DNA from: Acytostelium subglobosum LB1
Lineage: Eukaryota > Evosea > Eumycetozoa > Acytosteliales > Acytosteliaceae
NCBI RefSeq assembly: GCF_000787575.1
Contig: NW_012236531.1
Location: 1,387,396 to 1,451,395 of the forward strand
Length of the DNA stretch: 64,000 bases
Reading direction: 5' to 3'
The notes under the pieces were generated by a model, which saw only the letters and a program-made list of their open reading frames with translations, made no database searches and was not told the origin of the DNA. How positions within the stretch are numbered: position 1 is the stretch's first letter; the number at the start of each line of letters is the position of its first letter. Shown here piece after piece: positions 55,916 through 64,000 of the stretch. Both the position numbers and the translations under genes were made by a program.

Positions 55916-58588
55916 TCAATGATACCCACTGCTGTTGTAATGATGTCCAGTTGTCGGGGTCGGATTCGTAGGTATCACATCGAAACCATTGTGATAGTTA
56001 TTATGATTGTTGTTGTTGTTGTGGAAGATGTTGTTGCCTGCTCCATTGTAATTCGATGATGAAGATGATGTTAACCTGGATGGATGATGATCATTCGAGT
56101 ATGTTCCACTGTTATTGCCAAAGCCACTGCCACTGCCACTTCCACTGCCACCCTGATATGTATTGTTAGATGAGGATGAGGATGAGGAAAGGTTTGATTG
56201 CCTTTTGTTCAATGTTGGACAATCGTTGTCACGATGGTCACCACTTCCACAATTCCAGCAAACAGTGTGCTTTTCTGGTGGCTTATAATAGGACTTCATA
56301 CGCTTATGACTGTCAGCAGTGTTGTTGCTGTTACTGTTGCTGCTTCTGTTTGGCATACGATCGAAATCACGCTCGCGATCACGATCACGATCACGGTCAC
56401 GCTCACGATCACGCTCACGATCATGATCACGATCACGTTCACGGTCGCGCTCACGCTCACGTTCACGGACATCGTTGTGAACTGGTCCGACATCCCTTTC
56501 TCGTTTGCGTGCGTTATGTATTTCCAGTCCACGCCTCATTAGGTTCTTGAGGCGGGCCGTGTAGTCTGAGCACTCGCGTCCTGCCGCCGCTATCTGTGGG
56601 TCGAGCCTGATTTCGCTCCTCAGCGATTGGACGTAGAGGCGGCAGACAAATGCGCTAATCTCCAAGCCGTTGTCGCGTACCGTGTCAAGAAACAATGTGT
56701 TGTACTCTTCCGTCGGCTTGTTAAGGCCAGGCGCGCAGAGCTTCACGAGGTTGAGAGCTGGTTGGTAGTCGGGGCCATTGCCCTTGTCGAATGCTTTGTA
56801 GATGCAATCCTTAAAGTCTGCCCAAGTGTGGGGTAGCCTTCCATTGGGGTATTGGCGAGCGACCTTCTCGATTTGATTAGGGTGCTTGAGACCCTTAATG
56901 AACAATTGGATGAGCTGTCTTTCATTGAGCCTTGCCGAGAGATACTTATCCTCGAATTCGTTCAGTGTCTTTTTGAGATGTGGAGGATGTCTTGGCGTGA
57001 GCACAATCGACATCCTTATCTTGTCGACCATGTAATGTGGAGGTTGATCGTCTTCATGTCTTGATTGTTGCTGATGCTGCTGCTGCTGGTACTGAGATGG
57101 TCTGTCCTGTTGATTCTGTGGATGATGTGTTTCTCGCTGTTGAGGTGCCTGTGATTGTGTTTGTGATTGTGTAGGTGATGGTGATGGTTGTTTCTGAGGT
57201 TGTTGTGCGGGTGGTTGTTGTGGCTGTTGCTGGGGCTGTGGCTGTGGTTGTGGCTGTGGTTGTGGATGCTGTTGTGGCTGCTGTTGTTGATGTGGTACCT
57301 GTTGTGACTGTGATAGTGGTTGCTGTGGATGAGGTAGCGGCTGTTGTGACTGAGATAGTGGCTGTTGTGGCGGCTGTTGAGGTGGTTGTTGAGTCGGTTG
57401 AGGCTGAGGCTGATCGTGAGTCTGGAGTTGAATGTAAGTGAGCACTGACTCCATGTCAGCAATCACACCATTGACAACAAGGACTGTGAACTCCTCCATC
57501 TTGGCTGGACTGATCACTCGTCCACTAAACACACGAGCAATCTCATTGCGAATGAATGACTGGACCGATGGTGCCAGGAATGTTCGCATCTCCAGTGACA
57601 TCAGAGCAAAGTTGGGAAACCTCCTACGTCCATGTGCATCGATATACATCAATGCCTCAAGTTGGGATTGAACTGGTGGTGGTTGATTTGCCTGCAGAAG
57701 TTGAGGTTGAGGTTGCTGTTGTTGTGGTTGCTGTTGCTGTGGCTGTTGCTGTGGTTGCTGTTGCTGTTGCTGTTGTGGCTGTGGATACGTCGGCAATGTC
57801 CCAAAGTCAGACGTCGAGGTTCCTGTTCGTTCATTTGAAACTGACGACGATGAGCTTGAAGTTCGTAGTGAAGTCGTTGGCTGTGATGTTTGATGTGTCG
57901 TTGTTGGCTGTGGTGTCACGGAAGAACCTGACGTTCGCAGAGGTGTCGTTGTTTGTGATGTGAAGGACGACGACGATCCTGATGTTCGAAGTGCAGTCGT
58001 TGGCTGTGATGCTTGATTTGATGTCGATACATAAGAAGATGATGTGCGAATGCCTGTTGAAGATGAACGAATATCACTTGATGTCGATGATGATGATGAT
58101 GATGAAGTTGGAGGAGATGTGTTGTGCGATGCGGATGACGAATGGGGCGGCAATGAAGAGTTGGACGAACGTAATGATGATATAGGTTGTGATGTGGATA
58201 TCGTAGAAGATGATGTTCTAATATTTAAGTTGCTGTTGTTCAATCCCGTTGATGAAGATGAAGGAATATTTGATTGTGATGTCGATATAGGAGGTGATGT
58301 AGATGATCCTGGCCTGTAATTTGATGGCAGTGGGGAAGTTGCTACCTTTGGGGCAGAGCTCGAACTCGAGGCAGAGATCGGTGTTGACACTGGCTTTGGT
58401 AAAATTATTGTCGAATTGTTGTTGTTCGCAGACGAAGACGAGGAAGAAGATAAAGACGAAGTTGATGAAGTTTGTGATGAAGTCGATGATGATGATGATC
58501 CAAAATGTCCAAATGAATATGATCCACTTCCTTCTCCTCCTCCTCCACCTCCGGATGATGATCGATTAATATTATTATTATTGCTCAT
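55916..58588 (-). CDS. LTR-retrotransposon Gag-like host gene with zinc knuckle
   Basis: One exon, 890 residues, one continuous reading frame that looks whole. Parts in order: about 260 residues rich in Ser/Thr, a poly-Gln and Pro-Gln region in two blocks around a helical segment (LEALMYIDAHGRRRFPNFAL), a Gag capsid-like region (QLIQLFIKGLKHPNQIEK, HTWADFKDCIYKAFDKG, YNTLFLDTVRDNGLE, FVCRLYVQSLRSEIR), an Arg-Glu/Arg-Asp dipeptide tract, and a CCHC zinc knuckle (CWNCGSGDHRDNDC). The order capsid then zinc knuckle is that of Ty3-like and related Gag proteins. No protease, reverse transcriptase or integrase part and no LTRs are seen next to it. Best read as an old Gag-derived gene kept by the host; an RNA-binding protein of other origin remains possible. 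Age not estimable from one copy. Confidence 0.6.
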   Translation of the reverse strand: MSNNNNINRSSSGGGGGGEGSGSYSFGHFGSSSSSTSSQTSSTSSLSSSSSSSANNNNSTIILPKPVSTPISASSSSSAPKVATSPLPSNYRPGSSTSPPISTSQSNIPSSSSTGLNNSNLNIRTSSSTISTSQPISSLRSSNSSLPPHSSSASHNTSPPTSSSSSSSTSSDIRSSSTGIRTSSSYVSTSNQASQPTTALRTSGSSSSFTSQTTTPLRTSGSSVTPQPTTTHQTSQPTTSLRTSSSSSSVSNERTGTSTSDFGTLPTYPQPQQQQQQQPQQQPQQQQPQQQQPQPQLLQANQPPPVQSQLEALMYIDAHGRRRFPNFALMSLEMRTFLAPSVQSFIRNEIARVFSGRVISPAKMEEFTVLVVNGVIADMESVLTYIQLQTHDQPQPQPTQQPPQQPPQQPLSQSQQPLPHPQQPLSQSQQVPHQQQQPQQHPQPQPQPQPQPQQQPQQPPAQQPQKQPSPSPTQSQTQSQAPQQRETHHPQNQQDRPSQYQQQQHQQQSRHEDDQPPHYMVDKIRMSIVLTPRHPPHLKKTLNEFEDKYLSARLNERQLIQLFIKGLKHPNQIEKVARQYPNGRLPHTWADFKDCIYKAFDKGNGPDYQPALNLVKLCAPGLNKPTEEYNTLFLDTVRDNGLEISAFVCRLYVQSLRSEIRLDPQIAAAGRECSDYTARLKNLMRRGLEIHNARKRERDVGPVHNDVRERERERDRERDRDHDRERDRERDRDRDRDRERDFDRMPNRSSNSNSNNTADSHKRMKSYYKPPEKHTVCWNCGSGDHRDNDCPTLNKRQSNLSSSSSSSNNTYQGGSGSGSGSGFGNNSGTYSNDHHPSRLTSSSSSNYNGAGNNIFHNNNNNHNNYHNGFDVIPTNPTPTTGHHYNSSGYH

Positions 58589-58962
58589 GTCATAAATATT
58601 TATCTGTTTTATATATTTATAATTATATTTAAAAGTATAATATATTTATCAAATATTTGATAATTATAAATATATATGTTGTGTTTAAAGGAGAGATAGA
58701 ATGAATGATTGAATGTGTAGATTGAGGTGATGTTAAAACCCAGGCTCTGCTGTGCTTTATCCAAAAACACATAAGCATACACATACACACCACTTTTCTG
58801 GTCGACAACAACAAGCAAAGCAAGTCAATAAATGTAAATGTGCCAAATTTGGCTTTTTAGATCTTCGTTCATCACCACAATTTTATCATGAATGCCATCG
58901 AATCGATTCTACCCAACATCAGCAACAACCTGTACAAGTAAATACAACATTAAATTAATTAT
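58589..58962. other. Intergenic, 374 bp, AT-rich
   Basis: Lies between the start of the Gag-like gene and the stop of the cyclin-like gene, both minus strand. A/T-only stretches at 58589-58680 probably form the Gag-like gene's promoter. No gene seen. Confidence 0.5.
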
Positions 58963-59805
58963 TTATTTATTTACATTATGTTGTTGTTGTAATTGTTGTT
59001 GTTGTAGTAATATTTGTTGTTGTTGTTGTTGTTGCCTACATATACTTTGTATTATTGATTGTGTACGATCTGTTACGCTACACTGAAACTCGAGAAAGAG
59101 ACCGGTGAGGAATGCATTGATGGTCTGCTCTTCAACATTGACAGAGTATCCAATGATGTTTAGGAATTGTAACTCCATTCGCAAGAGCATCTCGCCACTG
59201 GTATGGAATCGTTTGGCAACTTGATGCATACGGACGCTCTTATGGTCCGATTGCACCTTGATCGTGATCAAACAACTTATAAGCATCACCCATAATAGTT
59301 GGCTCTGCTTTACACTGCCAACTTGTTTGACATACTTGTCGGCAAGGTATGTTGCTCTGTATATATAGTCGGCGGGGACATTCAATTCTTCGATCATCCA
59401 CTGAAGTATCATCTCTAGAATTTCTTTTACGACACAAGACATTTGTTCCGCTGGGAGCAAGTCAATGGTGTTGCGAGTCGGGCTGTTGTGGCTGGAACTT
59501 CCTGGCGAGGTCCCGTAGGAGGGAACTTGATGGCCATCCAACTGGGACCATTTACATATTTTCTTTACAAGTAGGTCCCGAGAGTTGTTTAAGTAGGTTG
59601 AGAGATATGGGTATCTTCTAGATGGAAGCGACTGGATTATATCGATAAATTCCTTTTCATTATTGTCGTTATTGTTATTGTTGGATGGGATTCCAACATT
59701 TCCGGAAGTTGATTGATGTTGTTTAGGGACTATATTTATACGACGCGAACATATTGGAGCTGATGATATATACAATGATGGTTGATTATAGTTTGTAGAT
59801 ATCAT
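58963..59805 (-). CDS. Cyclin-fold (PHO80/cyclin-N-like) protein
   Basis: One exon, 280 residues, from the ATG at 59805. After an Asn-rich N-terminus comes a cyclin box pattern: EILEMILQWMIEELNVPADY, IYRATYLADKYVKQVG, QLLWVMLISCLITIKVQSD, then VAKRFHTSGEMLLRMELQFL and NIIGYSVNVEEQTINAFLTG. The small-residue-rich third helix and the MELQFLxxIxYSVNV step match PHO80-type or Pcl-type cyclins, which partner Pho85/CDK5-like kinases. A poly-Gln tail (IICRQQQ... region) ends the protein. Partner and role are unknown. The second cyclin fold is absent, as is common for this class. Moderate confidence because the call rests on helix pattern. Confidence 0.6.
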   Translation of the reverse strand: MISTNYNQPSLYISSAPICSRRINIVPKQHQSTSGNVGIPSNNNNNDNNEKEFIDIIQSLPSRRYPYLSTYLNNSRDLLVKKICKWSQLDGHQVPSYGTSPGSSSHNSPTRNTIDLLPAEQMSCVVKEILEMILQWMIEELNVPADYIYRATYLADKYVKQVGSVKQSQLLWVMLISCLITIKVQSDHKSVRMHQVAKRFHTSGEMLLRMELQFLNIIGYSVNVEEQTINAFLTGLFLEFQCSVTDRTQSIIQSICRQQQQQQQILLQQQQLQQQHNVNK

Positions 59806-60786
59806 GGAATATATTTTGAATGATTGATTGAATGTTAATTGAGTTGAGTCCAGATAATAATAATAATATTAATAGTAATTTTGGATTGATTCAATTAATT
59901 GTGAAGGAGTAATATAACATATATACAATGAAGATGAGGTTTGGATGGAGATTATAATGCTTAGTTTGTTGTTGGGATGATTGGTACTGTTGGTGGAATG
60001 TAAGTGGAACCGAGAGTTGATGGAGGAGTGTATCGAGTAAGTCTACAAACTGACAATAGTTCATATGTGTATATACAACTTGTGAAATGATTGAATTACA
60101 ATCTATTAGGGATCTTATATTTACACGATGTTGTGGTGGAGCAAACAATGGAAGTTGAAGTTGTGTGATTATTTGTTTGATTGATTGATTGTGTGTGTGT
60201 GAGGGGTGATTGTGATCACAACTGTGGGAGTGATTGACAGCATGTTAGATTGTCAGTGTGAGAGTGTGAACATTAATGTGTTTGATTGGTTGAAAGAATG
60301 AAGAGTTGACGGATGAGGTGAATACTCTGATCACTCACTAACTGGGTTTGTCACATTGTTAGTTGAGTTTCGAAGCGTCACGCATATTATTTAATCGATT
60401 AAACTATGTATGTAGGTGTGACACTATGTCAGACGATGGATGTGGATCATGGTATCCACCATAAACTAATCTATTACCAATACATAATACGTATATATTT
60501 ATAATAGGAGGAGTGTTGGTCAAATACTTTCCTAGTGACTCCCCATCAAACAAAGGAAGAATTAACTTATGTAATATAATATAATAAAACAATCTATGAG
60601 AACTACTTGGTGTCTCCCCAACCCTCGCTCTAACCTTATTTATGGAAGTGTTTTCCCTCCTTTTTTCAAATTTTCAAACTAATGCGGTGTTTGAGTTCAT
60701 ATCGAATGTTTGATTGATTGCATTCAGATACAAAGATATAGATATAGATATATACGTACATAGGGATTGATTAACAATCAAGTATT
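59806..60786. promoter_or_regulatory. Divergent intergenic region, 981 bp
   Basis: Between the cyclin-like gene (-) and MCM4 (+). It holds two minus-strand open frames without ATG starts or recognised families (59891-60148 and 60404-60592), GATT and TG repeats, and A/T-rich blocks. TATA-like GATATAGATATATA lies at 60736-60752, about 40 bp before the MCM4 ATG. Nothing else supported. Confidence 0.45.
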
Positions 60787-63626
60787 ATGATGGACCCATT
60801 CGATGATAGTGATAATGTAGAAAGTGATAATGACAATAACAACAACAATAACAATAATAACAATGGCAAGACTTCCAAGAAGTCAACTGCTAAAGCAACA
60901 GTACCAGCACCAGCATCCAAGATGTCAAGAATAGCATTCTTGGACACGAGAAACACTGATACTGGAGGTGACAAGAAACGACAAAAAGAAAAAGACTTGG
61001 TCAATCGCAAAGACAAGAAACGTCAAAGAAAGGACATTGATGACAAAGACTTGGACATAGATAAAGACAAGAACAAGGACGAGGACGAAGACAAGGACAA
61101 GGATGAGGACGAGGACCATCCAGATGATGGAGGCGACGACGATGGTGGTGGTGATGATGGAGGCGATGATGGAGATGAGAACAAATCAGACGATGAATAT
61201 AAGAACAATGATCCAGTCAAGTACCATATACATATACCTGAAGAGACGGGAGTCTATATTTGGGGCACCCGAACCAAGGTCCAAGACGTACAAACAAAGT
61301 TCAGGAACTTTATACACAACTTCAGATTGAAGAGACGTCCAAGAGCCGACGACATTGATGAAGACGATGTCGAGCCACGCGACGACGATGAAGAGGCAGA
61401 AGACGAGCAGGACAAAGACCAAGACATGAATGGCAATGGTCATGGCCCATACCAACATCAATCATTGTATCTCAACCTGCTTGAACAGCTGCATGTGCGC
61501 CGTGGCAGACATCTCAACATCAACTTCAGGTACCTGGTCGAGTTTGATAAGGAGCTGCATGGACTGTGGATACGCTATCCAAACGAGCTGATACCATTGC
61601 TCGACCAGGAGATCAACGCCATCTACCAAGAGATGTACCCCGATGACGACATGGAAGACTCTGGCGATTCGCGTCTGCCCATCGAGCTGCATCCATTCAA
61701 TCTGGATCAGGTGCGCCCAATGCGTCAGCTCAACCCGTCGGATATCGACCAGATCATTGCCATCCGCGGCCTGATCATTCGTACCAGCGCCATCATCCCC
61801 ACACTGGTGCGCTGTTTCTTCCAGTGCTCAAACTGTGGCGCGTGCGCCGAGTCTGATGTGGTCAAGCAAAAGGTGATCGAGCCTGCAACCTGCACCAACA
61901 CATCATGCAAGGCCAAGGCCTCGATGAAGCTGGTGCACAACCGATGTACGTTTGGCGAGAAACAATTTGTCAAGTTGCAAGAGACGCCCGATGCCATACC
62001 CGAGGGTGAGACGCCACACACCGTCTCCATGTTCATCCACTCTGAGCTCATTGACATTGGCAAGCCAGGCGACCGCGTTGAGATCACCGGAGTCTTCAAG
62101 GCCAATCCATCAAAGTCCAGCGCAACAACTCAATACCTTCGCGCCATTTACAAGACATGTAAGTGAAGTTGTGACGACCCATCCTGGAACCATCCCTTAC
62201 TAACCAACACACTACTACCCTAGACATCGATGTAGTACACATCAAGAAGATAGAGAAGGTTAGGAATGATGAGGGAGGAAACGGATCGGTGGAGAGCAAC
62301 CTGCAGCTTATGGAGAGCTTGGACGACGTGGAGATAACGTTGGAGCGAGAGAAGGAGTTGAAGGAGCTGTCACAGCGCAGCGATATTTACGACTTGGTGA
62401 CGCGATCGCTTGCACCCAGCATCTGGGAGCTGGAGGACATCAAGAAGGGTATCCTCTGCCAGTTGTTTGGCGGCTCCAACAAGAACTTCCAGGAGGAGGG
62501 TGGAAACAGGATCCGTGGCGACATAAACATCCTGCTATGCGGTGACCCCGGTACGAGCAAGTCGCAGATGCTCTCATTCGTACACAAGATCGCGCCCCGT
62601 GGTATCTACACTAGTGGTAAGGGCAGCAGTGCCGTCGGACTGACGGCGTACATTACTCGCGATCCAGACACACGTGAGACCGTGCTCGAGTCGGGCGCGC
62701 TCGTGCTGAGCGACCAGGGTGTGTGCTGCATCGATGAGTTTGACAAGATGTCGGACCACACGCGTTCCATCCTGCACGAAGCCATGGAACAGCAGACAGT
62801 GTCCGTTGCCAAGGCCGGCATCATCTGTACGCTGAACGCCCGTACCAGTATCCTGGCGTCAGCCAACCCCAAGGAGAGCAGGTACAATCCACGTCTGTCG
62901 GTCGTCGAGAACCTCCAGCTGCCGCCAACGCTGCTCTCACGTTTCGACCTCATCTACCTCGTGCTGGACAAGCCCAACGAGCGCAGCGACCGCCATCTGT
63001 CGCGCCACATTGTCTCACTGTTCTGGGCGGAGAAGCCGATCCCCGAGTGGCACATGCCACACGACCTCCTTTCCGACTACATCGCATTCGCTCGCAAGAA
63101 GATACATCCAAAGATCCGTGAGGACTCTGTCGAGTCGCTGGTCAACGGCTACCTGGAGATGCGAGCGAGGGGCGGTGGCAAGACGATCACCGCCACGCCG
63201 CGTCAGCTCGAGTCGCTGATACGTATTGCCGAGGCACACGCCAAGATCAGATACTCACCCGAAGTCGAACCAGTTGACGTTGCCGAGGCCATCAGACTGG
63301 TCAAGGTGGCGCTTCAGCAGGCAGCCATCGACCCACACACAGGCACCATCGACATGGACCTCATCACGACCGGCAGGAGTGCCTCGTCACGTGAGGAGAT
63401 TGGTCGTGTGAAGGACGCCATCATTGATGTGTTCCAGAGCAGCGATCCGAGCAGTGGCACACCCGAACAGCTCTTCAAGAGGCTCATGGCCAGTGCCCAC
63501 AACAGCAGCAAGTCATCGGTATCATTCCAACATGTGACCGTCGATGATGTCCGCGAGGCATTCAAACAGTTGGAAGAAGAGGAGTCTGTCAGGATGGTAG
63601 GTTCAAACGTATACAAGCTACGTTAA
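60787..63626 (+). CDS. mcm4: DNA replication licensing factor MCM4
   Basis: Exons 60787..62158 and 62224..63626, 924 residues. MCM4 is a subunit of the MCM2-7 replicative helicase. Seen: an acidic, Asn/Asp/Lys-rich N-terminal tail of about 200 residues (docking tail, likely kinase target by family analogy), the MCM N-terminal domain with zinc-finger cysteines (CFFQCSNCGACAES and CTNTSCKAKA), the MCM4-type motif YLRAIYKT/YIDVVHIKK across the intron, Walker A GDPGTSKSQ (about residue 564), Walker B CIDEFDKM, the arginine finger LLSRFDLIY, and the C-terminal winged-helix part (QLFKRLMA, EEEESVRMVGSNVYKL). Full set of ATPase motifs; length is usual. Polyadenylation-like AATAAA near 63671. Confidence 0.96.
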
Positions 63627-63714
63627 TCAATCATTCAATCAATCAATCAATCAACTAGAATGACAATGTAATAAAGAATAAGAGTGATGTGGCCAACACT
63701 TCAATGAAGTTGGT

Positions 63715-64000
63715 TCATTTAAACAAAGTCCAAAAGATGTTGTGGCCTGTACCTGTCATTGATGTTGTCCGTTGTTTGATTGATTGGCTTGGTTTGTTGA
63801 TGATACTATTTATCGCTATCGTTAAATACAGTGAATAGAAGTGGAGTTGTGACCTTGTATGCCAAGGTTTGAGGATGATTTTAAATGGTGGAGGCGCTAC
63901 CCTTGATGATAATATTTGTTGATTGTCTCTATCTGTCACTTGCTGGTGCTGCTGTTGGTGCTGTTGTTGCGTTGGTGCTGTTGTTGTTGGGTAATATAGT
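63715..64000 (-). CDS. 3' end of an unidentified Gln/His-rich protein gene (partial)
   Basis: A minus-strand frame is open from the window edge: a Thr/Gln/His-rich stretch, then VTDRDNQQILSSRVAPPPFK and IILKPWHTRSQ, to a stop at 63715. The end may be spliced: a GGTCACAAC donor-like site near 63854 and an AATGACAG acceptor near 63757 would give a different, shorter C-terminus (GTGHNIFWTLFK). No family recognised. The rest lies beyond the window. Confidence 0.45.
   Translation of the reverse strand, partial: LYYPTTTAPTQQQHQQQHQQVTDRDNQQILSSRVAPPPFKIILKPWHTRSQLHFYSLYLTIAINSIINKPSQSIKQRTTSMTGTGHNIFWTLFK

Noticed and set aside
59891-60148. Minus-strand frame upstream of the cyclin-like gene as a small gene
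   Set aside because: It begins at a non-ATG codon, composition is spacer-like, and no splice link to a neighbour is convincing.
60404-60592. Minus-strand frame near MCM4 as a small gene
   Set aside because: No ATG at its start and no family match; AT-rich upstream part looks non-coding.

Overview
The window is nuclear DNA of a dictyostelid social amoeba. The evidence is the long Ser/Thr/Gln/Asn/His low-complexity tracts, short introns of about 50-160 bp with GTAAGT or GTATGT donors, tightly packed genes, and lineage-specific families (PA14/CTDC Psi-like surface proteins, F-box/FNIP-repeat proteins, B-box/Kelch-like proteins). Coding regions are moderately GC-rich, unlike Dictyostelium discoideum, so another dictyostelid genus is more likely. 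I cannot name the species.

Layout. 0-15 kb: the 3' part of an RGS-domain gene (+), a very large spatacsin (SPG11) gene (-), a REXO1-like EloA-BP1-domain gene (-), a small two-pass membrane protein (+) and an F-box/LRR-like protein (-). 15-22 kb: two tandem membrane-anchored M1 aminopeptidases (-) that differ by three introns. 22-38 kb: mostly housekeeping genes: a GUP1-type MBOAT acyltransferase (+), a VPS9 Rab-GEF (-), ALG1 mannosyltransferase (+), the ribosome-collision E3 ligase ZNF598/Hel2 (-), translation factor eIF2-gamma (-), a bacterial-type HI0933/BaiN flavoprotein (+) and DNase II (+). 38-43 kb: a 2.5-kb non-coding block, then a piggyBac-transposase-derived gene (+). 43-56 kb: a dictyostelid-specific block with one PA14-less CTDC protein (-), an aspartic protease with a CBM49-like tail (+), a B-box/Kelch-like protein (+), an FNIP-repeat F-box gene with two frame breaks (+), and three tandem PA14+CTDC Psi-like genes (-). 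56-64 kb: an LTR-retrotransposon-Gag-like gene (-), a cyclin-fold protein (-), MCM4 (+) and the 3' end of an unidentified gene (-).

Themes. Two genes look like transposon proteins kept by the host: a piggyBac N-terminal/Cys-rich protein without an evident catalytic core, and a Gag/zinc-knuckle protein. Three frame breaks (one in spatacsin, two in the FNIP gene) all fall at short homopolymers, which points to base-calling indels rather than gene death. Introns of most genes on both strands carry TCAN-type simple repeats on the sense strand. The secreted and surface genes (CTDC/Psi, aspartic protease, aminopeptidases, DNase II) fit extracellular-matrix, signalling and lysosomal roles in a phagocytic, multicellular-developing amoeba. 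That functional reading is inference from family membership.
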